Positions 10,020 through 19,122 of a stretch of 64,000 nt of DNA are shown piece by piece. The first letter of the stretch is position 1. Every line of letters starts with the position of its first letter. The DNA lies in NCBI GenBank assembly GCA_027859085.1, contig JAQIBJ010000102.1, forward strand, positions 37,366 through 101,365. The letters run 5' to 3'. Position numbers and translations under genes: made by a program. Source of the stretch: Mycoplasmatota bacterium (GTDB lineage Bacteria; Bacillota_I; Bacilli_A; Izemoplasmatales; Hujiaoplasmataceae). The notes below the pieces were generated by a model. That model did not search any database. It saw only the letters and a program-made list of their open reading frames with translations, and had not been told where the DNA came from.

Positions 10020-10922
10020 GTGGAAAAAAAACAAAATAAAATAGAATCATTTAATCAAAGGAAAAAAGAAGCTGAAAAGAAAATTATTTATGCAGGATTA
10101 ATCATTTTATTAGCGATGATTATTATGTTCTTTATATATTCAGAAGCATGGAGTCAAGATTTCTTTATCATACCAGGTGTTATACTGGTTATTGGGGTTA
10201 TTTTTATTGCTGTTGGTGCATCTGGTTTTTCAAAAGTTAAAAGAGAATTTAAAGAAACGTTTTTAGCAGATATGTTTAATGAATTAATTCCTGGAATAGA
10301 ATATAGACCAAAAGATGGTTTGGATAAACAAGTTGTTTATTCCGGAGAGTTTTTAAAGAAAGCTGATCGATACCACTGTGAAGATTACTTAGAAGGTAAA
10401 ATCGATGATATTGATTTTGTCTCAAGTGATGTTCGTATGGAAGAACGAAGAGTCAGACACACTAAAAACGGAACGCAGACTTATTATGTGCCATATTTCA
10501 TTGGTAGAGTATTTAAGTTTGATTTTCATAAAGAATTAGCTGGAAGTTTGCAGGTTTTAGAAACTGGTTCTCCTTATTCAAGAAGAAGATTTAAAAAGGT
10601 AGAATTAGAATCTATTGATTTTAATAAAAAATTTAAAGTTTATGCTGAAAATGAACATACAGCGTTTTATATTTTAACACCGGATATAATGGAAGCTATC
10701 TTCTCTTTAGAAAAAAGACATCCAGGAAGTATTAGTTTTTCATTTTTAGATCAACAGTTATATCTTGCTATTAATAATAATAAGAATACATTTGAATTAA
10801 AATTATTTACAAAAGTTTCACAAGAAATGATTGAGACATTTAGAAAAGATTTATTGGTTGTTAAAGATGTCATACATACTTTAAAACTTAATAATAGTTT
10901 ATTTAAGAAAAGGGAGGAATAA
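10020..10922 (+). CDS. DUF3137-like membrane protein upstream of lemA
   Basis: Two N-terminal TMs, then ~220 aa domain; immediately upstream of LemA, a common pairing. Confidence 0.65.
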   Translation: MEKKQNKIESFNQRKKEAEKKIIYAGLIILLAMIIMFFIYSEAWSQDFFIIPGVILVIGVIFIAVGASGFSKVKREFKETFLADMFNELIPGIEYRPKDGLDKQVVYSGEFLKKADRYHCEDYLEGKIDDIDFVSSDVRMEERRVRHTKNGTQTYYVPYFIGRVFKFDFHKELAGSLQVLETGSPYSRRRFKKVELESIDFNKKFKVYAENEHTAFYILTPDIMEAIFSLEKRHPGSISFSFLDQQLYLAINNNKNTFELKLFTKVSQEMIETFRKDLLVVKDVIHTLKLNNSLFKKREE

Positions 10923-10924
10923 TT

Positions 10925-11503
10925 ATGTTATTTAATCAAATTGAAAGTTGGGGCATTGCTTTAATCATCATTGGGGCTGTCTTGTTAATCATTATACTTT
11001 GGTATATTGGTGTAATGAACAAATTAAGACAACTTGAGTTAAAAGTGGATGAAGCAGAATCAGGTATTGATGTAGCATTAACAAAACGTTTTGATATGCT
11101 AACAAAAATGCTTCAAACAACTAAAGGATATGCAAAACATGAAGCAGAAACTTTAGAAAAAGTAGTAAAATGGAGAAATGGAATTCCTAATAATGCTACA
11201 TTAGAGGAAAAAGCACAGTTTCAAGAACAATTGAATCAAGTGGCTTCAGGAATCAATGTGGTTGTGGAAAGGTATCCTGATTTAAAAGCAAATACTGTAT
11301 TCTTAGATCTTCAAGCATCAGTGAGAAATGCAGAAGAACATTTACAAGCAGCAAGACGTTTGTATAATGCAAATGTTACTAAAATCAATCATATTATTGT
11401 TACATTCCCACAAAGCATTGTAGCGAATAAAATTAATATGATTAAAAAACCATATTTCGAAGCTGAAGAGAAAAAAAGAGAAGACGTAGAATTTAAATTT
11501 TAA
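10925..11503 (+). CDS. lemA: LemA family protein
   Basis: N-terminal TM, NKLRQLELKVDEAESGIDVALTKRFDMLTKMLQTTKGYAKHE, RRLYNANVTKIN. Confidence 0.93.
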   Translation: MLFNQIESWGIALIIIGAVLLIIILWYIGVMNKLRQLELKVDEAESGIDVALTKRFDMLTKMLQTTKGYAKHEAETLEKVVKWRNGIPNNATLEEKAQFQEQLNQVASGINVVVERYPDLKANTVFLDLQASVRNAEEHLQAARRLYNANVTKINHIIVTFPQSIVANKINMIKKPYFEAEEKKREDVEFKF

Positions 11504-11530
11504 AACGCATTAATGATATTTATTTTATAA

Positions 11531-11572
11531 AAAAAGACTAGAAAAACTATTTAAGAATAGTTTTTCTTTTAT
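11531..11572 (+). terminator. Intrinsic terminator after lemA
   Basis: AGAAAAACTAT-TTAAGA-ATAGTTTTTCT then TTTATTTT. Confidence 0.75.
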
Positions 11573-11678
11573 TTTGCTCAAATATATATATATTATGAAT
11601 TTAATTTTATATTCTATAGCTGTTTATTGACTTAGGTGAATCTAAATGCGATTGATATACTTTCTTCAGGAGGTTAAT

Positions 11679-12014
11679 ATGAATCAACTAATATTAGTAG
11701 GAAGAATTGTTGAAGATCCTGAATTAACAGTTTTAGAAAGTGGTACAAAAGTATCAACCATCACACTGGCGGTAAAAAGAAGTTTCAAAAGTGGTGACTC
11801 AAATCAATATGAAACTGATTTTTTTAAATGTGTTCTCTGGAGTGGTATTGCGGAAGCCACAGTCAACTATTGTAGAAAAGGACATACTGTGGGTGTTAAA
11901 GCAAGAATACAACAGACACATTTTATTCAAGATAAGAAAAAAATATTTTCTTATCCAGAAATTATTGTTGAAAAAATTACTTTTATTAATAAACCTAAGC
12001 CTAAAGATGAGTAA
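11679..12014 (+). CDS. ssb: Single-stranded DNA-binding protein (short, no acidic tail); start refined from 11646
   Basis: MNQLILVGRIVEDPELTVLESGTKVSTITLAVKRSF, ETDFFKCVLWSGIAEATVNYCRKGHTVGVKARIQ; AGGAGGT before ATG 11679. Confidence 0.88.
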   Translation: MNQLILVGRIVEDPELTVLESGTKVSTITLAVKRSFKSGDSNQYETDFFKCVLWSGIAEATVNYCRKGHTVGVKARIQQTHFIQDKKKIFSYPEIIVEKITFINKPKPKDE

Positions 12015-12020
12015 TTTTTT

Positions 12021-12046
12021 AAAACAGCCTTCGGGCTGTTTTTTTT
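12021..12046 (+). terminator. Intrinsic terminator after ssb
   Basis: AAAACAGCC-TTCG-GGCTGTTTT followed by T-tract. Confidence 0.9.
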
Positions 12047-12136
12047 CGCAAAAAGTTTGAGGAATGATATAAATACATGTTATAATAACTGAAGAGATTA
12101 AATAAGGAGGGAGTTATCTTTGGATAACGAATATTT

Positions 12137-13003
12137 ATGAGAGAATACTTAAACTTAATGGAGCATGTATTAAAAAATGGTGTGAAAAAAGAAGATAGAA
12201 CCAATACAGGCATTATATCAACATTTGGATATCAAATGCGTTTTGACCTTCAAAATGGTTTTCCTTTAATTACGACCAAGAATGTCCATTTTAAATCTGT
12301 ATTGCATGAATTATTATGGTTTATTAAAGGTGATACTAATATTCAATATCTAGCAAAAAATAATGTTCGTATTTGGAATGAATGGCCATATGAAATTTTT
12401 AAAAAGTCTGATGATTATCAAGACGAATCAATGAAAGAATTTATTGAACGCATTAAAAATGATGATGAATTCGCTAAAAAATATGGCGATTTGGGACCTG
12501 TATATGGGAAGCAATGGCGTGATTTTAGTGGTGTAGATCAATTAAAAAATGTCATTGATGGCCTTAAAAATAATCCCAATTCAAGAAGACATTTAGTTGT
12601 CAGCTGGAATCCTAGTGAAATTAAAGATATGGTTTTACCGCCTTGCCATATGATGTATCAATTTTATGTAGCGGATAATAAGTTATCTTTACAACTATAT
12701 CAACGAAGTGCAGATGTATTTTTAGGGGTCCCTTTTAATATTGCTTCATATGCGTTATTATTGCAAATGGTTGCAAAAATCACAGGATATATCCCTCATG
12801 AATTTATCCACACTTTAGGTGATACTCATATTTATCAAAATCATTTTGAACAAGTTAATACTCAATTGAAAAGAGAACCTTATAAATTGCCACAATTAAT
12901 CATTAAAGGCAATCAATCTTCAATTGAAGATTTTAAATATGAAGATTTTGAAGTAGTTAATTATAAACATCATCCCCACATAAAGGCAAAGGTGGCGGTG
13001 TAA
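12137..13003 (+). CDS. thyA: Thymidylate synthase
   Basis: [30 protein letters not shown] active-site Cys, [22 protein letters not shown]. Confidence 0.97.
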   Translation: MREYLNLMEHVLKNGVKKEDRTNTGIISTFGYQMRFDLQNGFPLITTKNVHFKSVLHELLWFIKGDTNIQYLAKNNVRIWNEWPYEIFKKSDDYQDESMKEFIERIKNDDEFAKKYGDLGPVYGKQWRDFSGVDQLKNVIDGLKNNPNSRRHLVVSWNPSEIKDMVLPPCHMMYQFYVADNKLSLQLYQRSADVFLGVPFNIASYALLLQMVAKITGYIPHEFIHTLGDTHIYQNHFEQVNTQLKREPYKLPQLIIKGNQSSIEDFKYEDFEVVNYKHHPHIKAKVAV

Positions 13004-13473
13004 TGTTTACTTTAATATTAGCTTTGGATGTGCATGGATTAATTGGAAAAGATAATGATTTGCCATGGCATTTTCCTGAAGACTTAAAGTATTTCAAAGA
13101 GAGAACCCTAAATAAAAAAGTCTTAATGGGCAAAAAAACATTTGAATCAATCTTAACAAGATTGAACAAACCCCTACCTAAAAGACAAAGTATCGTTGTA
13201 ACAAGAAGTGATTTTACCTATGATGGTGTTCAAATAGTGAATGATTTAGAGGCGTTTTTACAACAATCTTTTAACGAAGAAGTTTTCATTATAGGCGGAA
13301 AACAAATTTTCGATCAAGCGTTAAAATATGCAGATAGAATGTATGTGACTCATATTAAACATCTTTATCAAGGTGATACATTTATGAATATTGATTATTC
13401 ATTGTTTAATCAAAAAGTCATTCATGAATCAGAAGATTTAATATATGTGTTATATGAGAGGAAATCACAATGA
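13003..13473 (+). CDS. Dihydrofolate reductase
   Basis: LILALDVHGLIGKDNDLPWHFPEDLKYFKERT, VLMGKKTFESI, EVFIIGGKQIFDQAL; stop TGA. Confidence 0.96.
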   Translation: MFTLILALDVHGLIGKDNDLPWHFPEDLKYFKERTLNKKVLMGKKTFESILTRLNKPLPKRQSIVVTRSDFTYDGVQIVNDLEAFLQQSFNEEVFIIGGKQIFDQALKYADRMYVTHIKHLYQGDTFMNIDYSLFNQKVIHESEDLIYVLYERKSQ

Positions 13474-14300
13474 TAGCGATTTTACAGATATTGGTAACTT
13501 TAGTATTAACAATCGTTTATGGTGTCTTTTTAATTGATTTTAATGGTTTAATTGATGTTTTAAAGGTAGTAGCCTTTTATTTAACCATTAATATTATATA
13601 TATATTGTTAATTATCCTTATTTTTGTTTTAATAGTATTGTTGACTGAAAAGTTAAGGAAAGATGCTTTATGGAAACATCAGTTATTAATGGCGTTTTCA
13701 AAATATTTCTTTTGTAGTTTGTTAAGAGTTAAGCTGATTGTCAAAGGCAAAGAAAATTTACCTAAAAATAATCGTTTTGTTCTATATTCAAATCATATTG
13801 AATACAATGACCCGCTTTATATTAAACAGATTTACAACCACACAAATTTAAGTTACGTTTCAAAGATACCATTGTTTAAATATCCAATTGTTAAAAATGT
13901 ATTGCGCGGTATCGGTTGTATACCAATTGGGAAATTAGCAGATAGAAAATCACTAGAAGCAATACTTGAGACTATTAAGGTTGTTAAATCTGGTCAACCT
14001 ATGGGTATATTTCCAGAGGGGAAAAGATCTTATTCTAATAATCTCGGATCTTTTAAACCAGGTGCTTTTAAAGTTGCTCAGAAAGCTAAAGCAGATATAA
14101 GTTTAGTGGTATTGTATGATTTCCATGAAATCAATCGTAAAATTTATAGAATCAAAAAAGTAAAAGTATATTTAACCATTCTACCTTTAATAAAATATGA
14201 AGATATTAAAGATTTAGATACAATTGTGATTAGTAACATGGCTTATCAACTTATTGATGAAGAATTGGATAAATATAAAAATAAATTTGATAGCAAATAG
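13470..14300 (+). CDS. plsC: 1-acyl-sn-glycerol-3-phosphate acyltransferase family
   Basis: YSNHIEYNDPLYI (NHxxxxD) and GIFPEGKRSYS. Confidence 0.85.
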   Translation: MIAILQILVTLVLTIVYGVFLIDFNGLIDVLKVVAFYLTINIIYILLIILIFVLIVLLTEKLRKDALWKHQLLMAFSKYFFCSLLRVKLIVKGKENLPKNNRFVLYSNHIEYNDPLYIKQIYNHTNLSYVSKIPLFKYPIVKNVLRGIGCIPIGKLADRKSLEAILETIKVVKSGQPMGIFPEGKRSYSNNLGSFKPGAFKVAQKAKADISLVVLYDFHEINRKIYRIKKVKVYLTILPLIKYEDIKDLDTIVISNMAYQLIDEELDKYKNKFDSK

Positions 14301-14308
14301 GAGAGCGT

Positions 14309-14857
14309 ATGTATTTTAAATTATTTTGGACCTTCTTTAAAATAGGTTTATTTACATTTGGTGGTGGATATGCAATGATTCCGTTCATACACAAATTCGG
14401 TGTCGACAAGTATCAGTGGATCACTGAACAGGAGTTTATGAACATTATTGCTATTGCTGAATCAACACCAGGTCCCATTGCTATTAATTCAGCAACGTAC
14501 ATCGGACACAAAGTTAAGGGCGTTCGAGGAAGTGCAGCAGCTACTTTAGGTGTTTCTTTACCGTCATTTATCATCATCATTTTAATTGCAGCCTTCTTTA
14601 TGCAATTTAAAGACAATATGCATGTTGAATATGCATTTCAAGGGATTAGAATTGGTGTTGCTATTTTAGTCGTCAATGCAGCCGTTAGAATGTATAGAAA
14701 ACTTGATAAAAATTATATGTCATATATTTTAATTGCTATTGGCTTTGGGTTATTATTATTTGATTTCCTATCAGTTATTTATGTCATTATCGTTGGTGGA
14801 GGCATTGGAATTATCACTCAAATTTTAAAAGCTCGAGGTGAAGAAAATGTTGATTAA
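14309..14857 (+). CDS. Chromate transporter-like half-size CHR protein, subunit 1
   Basis: FKIGLFTFGGGYAMIPFI, ESTPGPIAINSATYIG. Confidence 0.9.
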   Translation: MYFKLFWTFFKIGLFTFGGGYAMIPFIHKFGVDKYQWITEQEFMNIIAIAESTPGPIAINSATYIGHKVKGVRGSAAATLGVSLPSFIIIILIAAFFMQFKDNMHVEYAFQGIRIGVAILVVNAAVRMYRKLDKNYMSYILIAIGFGLLLFDFLSVIYVIIVGGGIGIITQILKARGEENVD

Positions 14858-15419
14858 ATTACTCGAACTGTTTGTCACTTTCTTTAAAATAGGAGTTTTC
14901 ACCTTTGGTGGTGGTTATGCAATGATTCCACTGATAACTGATGAAGTTATTGCTAAAGGTTGGCAAACAAAGGATACATTAATTGATTTCATTGCCATTG
15001 CAGAATCAACGCCAGGGCCTTTTGCAATTAATATCTCAACATTTATCGGGTATGAGCAACAAGGTATTATTGGTGCTATGTTTGCTACATTAGGTGTTAT
15101 CGTTCCATCATTTGTTATCATCATTATTATTGCTAAAGTCTTTAATAAATTCGCTGATAATAAATATGTCATAGGTTTCTTAAATGGTGCAAAACCTATC
15201 ATTGTAGGGGTTATATTCTCTGTTGGTATTGATTTTCTTTTATCTAGTGTCTTTAAGATTAAAGAAATAACATTGATTCGAGAAATGATATTTGATTGGA
15301 AAACAATTGTTATATTTTTAATTGTTTTTGGACTAACGAAAGTGAAAGAAAGAATGCATCCTATATTCATTGTTGTTTTATCTGGTTTATTAGGATACAT
15401 ATTATTTGGAATTATATAA
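14847..15419 (+). CDS. Chromate transporter-like half-size CHR protein, subunit 2
   Basis: FKIGVFTFGGGYAMIPLI, AESTPGPFAINISTFIG; overlaps preceding stop. Confidence 0.9.
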   Translation: MLIKLLELFVTFFKIGVFTFGGGYAMIPLITDEVIAKGWQTKDTLIDFIAIAESTPGPFAINISTFIGYEQQGIIGAMFATLGVIVPSFVIIIIIAKVFNKFADNKYVIGFLNGAKPIIVGVIFSVGIDFLLSSVFKIKEITLIREMIFDWKTIVIFLIVFGLTKVKERMHPIFIVVLSGLLGYILFGII

Positions 15420-15434
15420 TAAGAGGAGATGTTT

Positions 15435-15938
15435 ATGGAAATTAATATTAGAAATACCACAAATTATAATAAGGATTTGATTATAAAGTATAACAAATAC
15501 TATTCTAAAAGTTACATGAAGAAAAACTTTATAATCATTGGATTAGTATCATTAGGTTTTATTATTTATATGTTAATAGAGGAAAACTATGGATATGCAG
15601 CTTTATTGGTTGGATTAATGATTGCATATTATTTATTAACATTAATTTTACAGAAATTCACCATTAAAAGAATGTTATCTAAATCACCATTAGTCGATAA
15701 TCCTATTGAACAAACCTATGTATTTATGAATGACAAATTTAGAGTAACAAATAATGCTAAAACTTATGAAGTAAATTACGATCATATCAAATCAGCAAAA
15801 CAAGGACAAGAGTTCTTCTTATTACAATCATCTCATCGTAAGTCATACATCATCGATTTTAAGGGATTCGAGTCTGAAGAAGATAAGAAGAAGTTAAAAG
15901 ACTTCTTTATCATTCGCTTTAATATGAAATACAAGTAA
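15435..15938 (+). CDS. YcxB-like membrane protein
   Basis: Two TMs then FRVTNNAKTYEVNYDHIKSAKQGQEFFLLQSSHRKSYIIDFKGF; ATG 15435 with AGAGGAG. Confidence 0.5.
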   Translation: MEINIRNTTNYNKDLIIKYNKYYSKSYMKKNFIIIGLVSLGFIIYMLIEENYGYAALLVGLMIAYYLLTLILQKFTIKRMLSKSPLVDNPIEQTYVFMNDKFRVTNNAKTYEVNYDHIKSAKQGQEFFLLQSSHRKSYIIDFKGFESEEDKKKLKDFFIIRFNMKYK

Positions 15939-15948
15939 AATCATAACA

Positions 15949-15977
15949 AAAGCACCTTTTTTTAAGGGTGCTTTATT
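15949..15977 (+). terminator. Intrinsic terminator
   Basis: AAAGCACC...GGTGCTTT followed by T-rich tract. Confidence 0.7.
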
Positions 15978-16071
15978 ATTATATATTATTATTATACTTT
16001 TATACTTTACATTTCATAAGATATTATATATAATAAACTTATAAGTCTAAACTTACTAGTTGGAGGTATGC

Positions 16072-17376
16072 ATGAATAAAGATAAAACGCAATTGCTCAC
16101 AGAAAATAAAAATTTGTTTGAAGAATCCATTAATGAATTTAGCGCCAAACCTTATGATATGGCTTCTGTGAACGAAATTATAAAAAGAAGTCAATACAAC
16201 AAAGGTAGTTTTTACTATCGTTTTAAAGATAAAAATGAGTTGTATATATCTTTATTAGATTATGTCTTTGTTCAACAGGTTGACTTGTTTAAAAAGTCAG
16301 GTTTTTCATTATTAACAAGTAATAATCCTAGAGAAGTACTTGTTTCTCTTTTCCAAAACTTGATAGATTTGTATCACTTTGATAAAAGGTATTATAATAT
16401 AGTAAGACTACTATATAACGAAGAGGATGATTTCATTCTTCAAACATTAGGTGATTCAGTTGGGTCATTATATGAAAGATTTAAGCTTAAACTTAAAAAA
16501 ATGACTGAAGTTAACGATTCTCAAATGATAATTATTGAATCTTTATATAAAAATCTTCCTGTTCTTAGTATAATTAATAGTAAGATCACAATTCAATCTA
16601 TTGTTGACCAAGTCATCAATGGTTCTAAAAACATGGCATCTGAACAAGAAACTGACAATTCTGACTTAATCACATTGATTGAAAAAAGTATTGAAGAACG
16701 TTTTAATTATATTGTTTTAGATGAAAAATATGATGATTTTGATAAGCGATGGTTTGATATCATCAAAGTTTCTCAAAATATTAAATTTTTGAAAAACAGA
16801 CTTAAATTTAAAATTTTTAGACTTAAATTAAATATAAAATCAATTTTAAACCGTTACAAGCATAAGCCTATATTTAATTATTTAGCTATTGAAAATTTGT
16901 TAAAATCAGACCTATACCCTAAAATAGTCAAAGATAAAGTATTATCAAACATAACTTATGGCCTAATTTATGCTATTATAGATTTAAGAGAATATATTCT
17001 TATCAATCAATCTTTAAAGTTTTTAAATGAAGAACAACGTGATATTTTATTTAACTACATATTGCCACTTAATGGAAAATTATCAAAAATAATCTTTATG
17101 GACCAATCAATCATTCTTAACAACAATAATATTGCATATTTCTATTATTATAACGAGTTTAGTGGTATTAAAAAATTACATGTAGATGGATTTAAAGATA
17201 AATACTATTTAAAAATTCATTGTCATTATAAGATTAACGATCAATTCTATCATGTTTATTACAATTCATTTCAATCGTTCTTGAGATTTTATCAGGACAA
17301 TGAAATTAATATAATTAAATTAGAAAGCACCCATGAATTACATTTAGGTGATTTAAGAGAGGTCGTGGAAGATTAA
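16072..17376 (+). CDS. TetR-type regulator fused to a C-terminal degenerate ABC-ATPase-like region
   Basis: Start refined to ATG 16072 (GGAGGT). N-term HTH: MASVNEIIKRSQYNKGSFYYRFKDKNELYISLLDYV. C-term: KVSQN..VLSNITYGLIYAIIDLREYILINQSLKFLNEEQRDILFNYI resembling Q-loop/signature/Walker B/D-loop spacing. Confidence 0.65.
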   Translation: MNKDKTQLLTENKNLFEESINEFSAKPYDMASVNEIIKRSQYNKGSFYYRFKDKNELYISLLDYVFVQQVDLFKKSGFSLLTSNNPREVLVSLFQNLIDLYHFDKRYYNIVRLLYNEEDDFILQTLGDSVGSLYERFKLKLKKMTEVNDSQMIIIESLYKNLPVLSIINSKITIQSIVDQVINGSKNMASEQETDNSDLITLIEKSIEERFNYIVLDEKYDDFDKRWFDIIKVSQNIKFLKNRLKFKIFRLKLNIKSILNRYKHKPIFNYLAIENLLKSDLYPKIVKDKVLSNITYGLIYAIIDLREYILINQSLKFLNEEQRDILFNYILPLNGKLSKIIFMDQSIILNNNNIAYFYYYNEFSGIKKLHVDGFKDKYYLKIHCHYKINDQFYHVYYNSFQSFLRFYQDNEINIIKLESTHELHLGDLREVVED

Positions 17377-18098
17377 TGAAAAAGATTATTGATACAGTGA
17401 AAAATGATTTTGTTAATTATAGAGATTATCATTTCCTTGAAATAATGTTTATTTTAACCTTGTTTTTCGGATTGTTAATGGGGTTAACAAGTTTAATGCC
17501 ACCGATTATCTATATTTACTTGTCGGTATTTGTTTTACCAGTAATCACTTTTTCTGTAAGTTTATTTATTGAAGCTCAACAAAAGACTGTATTACCTAAT
17601 GTTTTAGATGATAATCATCATCCTAGTTTATACGCCATAGGGAAAATTTTATCAGCAACACTAATTCAAATTATTCCTATGATATTTTATTTAATGGTTA
17701 TGATATTTGTTTTAGGTTTAAGTTTTAATATATTATTCTTTATGATTGTCTATATGCTATCAACTGTCATCCATATTATCATTGGTTTGTCTTTGTCAAT
17801 CATTGCAAAAACAGCTTATACATTATCTTTATCATATTTAGTCTACTTAATAGTTTTTTCAGTAATTCCAATATTATATTCATTTGATTTTTTTAGCGCT
17901 GATTTAAGTTATATATTAATTATTTCTCCAGCGTTTTTATCAGGTGTCTTATTTGAATCGCTTGTCAATCAGTATTCAATGATGGACCCATGGTTCAATT
18001 ATATTTCTTTAGGGTTAATTCTCACATACATAGTTGTACTGTTTATGTATGTTATTAAGCCCTTTATTGTTCACTACTTAAAAGAAAATTATGAATAA
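17376..18098 (+). CDS. ABC-2 type permease-like membrane protein
   Basis: Six hydrophobic segments, 240 aa; abuts the TetR/ABC-like gene. Confidence 0.65.
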   Translation: MKKIIDTVKNDFVNYRDYHFLEIMFILTLFFGLLMGLTSLMPPIIYIYLSVFVLPVITFSVSLFIEAQQKTVLPNVLDDNHHPSLYAIGKILSATLIQIIPMIFYLMVMIFVLGLSFNILFFMIVYMLSTVIHIIIGLSLSIIAKTAYTLSLSYLVYLIVFSVIPILYSFDFFSADLSYILIISPAFLSGVLFESLVNQYSMMDPWFNYISLGLILTYIVVLFMYVIKPFIVHYLKENYE

Positions 18099-18101
18099 AG
18101 T

Positions 18102-18132
18102 AAAAGCAACTCTATTTTTGAGAGTTGCTTTT
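18102..18132. terminator. Bidirectional intrinsic terminator
   Basis: AAAAGCAACTCT-ATTTTTG-AGAGTTGCTTTT. Confidence 0.85.
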
Positions 18133-18148
18133 TATTTATACTTTTATA

Positions 18149-18976
18149 TTATTCTATAATATTGTTTGAAACCAAAAAATTATAAACAACAAAGTTTGGG
18201 ATTGCAAAGGATGTCCCCCCGTCATTAATACCCCAGGTATTAACACCAATTAAATTACCATCAACATCAACTAAAGCGCCGCCACTTGATCCGTTGTATA
18301 TTTCAGCACTGTGTCTAATAACAATAAATTCAACATTTTCAATTTGAGTGATACCTTCATATATTCCAAACGATACTGTATTTGATAAGCTTAAAGGATT
18401 TCCTATGGCGAATACCAATTCATCGCTTTTGAATCGATAATCTAGTCTTTGAGTAATGTTAATTATCTCAACTTCAGTTCTGTTGTTTTTTTCGAATTTA
18501 ATGACCGCCAAATCTAACGTCTCACTTGAAAGAATAACAGAAGCACTTTGAGATTCACTATCTTCATAGGTTTTGACCTCATAAGTAGTTGGTCTTCCTT
18601 CACCATCTATGACATGATGATTGGTAATTGCGTAATAATGAGTGTCATCTTCCATAAAAACGAAACCTGAACCACTTTTAGTGTCATAACTAATGTTTTT
18701 AGTTATGGTTGAAGTTATTGCGACATTAGCTTTTATAATGTGTGCTTTTGTTTCCATTAAAACAGTATTATATTCATCAACATCATCTATACTATAAGTA
18801 GGGGATATATATATAGGTAATCTACTAAATTCATCATAATCATAAAAATCACCACTATATGTACCCTGTGAGACTTGGCTATTCGTTACGGGTATAAAGT
18901 AAGAACAATTACTAAGCCCTAATGTAAATATTATTAATAAAAGCAGTAAAATAAATCTTTTTCTTCGTTTTTTCAT
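18149..18976 (-). CDS. Trypsin-like (S1/DegP-type) serine protease lipoprotein
   Basis: Lipobox-like LSNC; triad His AITNHHVID, Asp LDLAVIKF, Ser NGSSGGALVDVDGNLIGVNTW. Confidence 0.85.
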   Translation of the reverse strand: MKKRRKRFILLLLLIIFTLGLSNCSYFIPVTNSQVSQGTYSGDFYDYDEFSRLPIYISPTYSIDDVDEYNTVLMETKAHIIKANVAITSTITKNISYDTKSGSGFVFMEDDTHYYAITNHHVIDGEGRPTTYEVKTYEDSESQSASVILSSETLDLAVIKFEKNNRTEVEIINITQRLDYRFKSDELVFAIGNPLSLSNTVSFGIYEGITQIENVEFIVIRHSAEIYNGSSGGALVDVDGNLIGVNTWGINDGGTSFAIPNFVVYNFLVSNNIIE

Positions 18977-19122
18977 AGATTATCACCTATTTTTCTACAA
19001 ATTACTATTTTTATAACTTCATTATACAATACTATGAATTTATTTTATAGTGATTAAGAAACTTATTTCTTTTTAAATTTTATAAAAATGATATAATAAA
19101 TATATTATTAGGAGGGGAATCC

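Noticed and set aside
11791-12213. ORFs 11791-12060 (+) and 12019-12213 (-)
   Set aside because: Out-of-frame or antisense to ssb/thyA and crossing the ssb terminator.
14413-15460. Minus-strand ORFs across the CHR gene pair
   Set aside because: Antisense to two well-supported CHR genes; no independent start signals.
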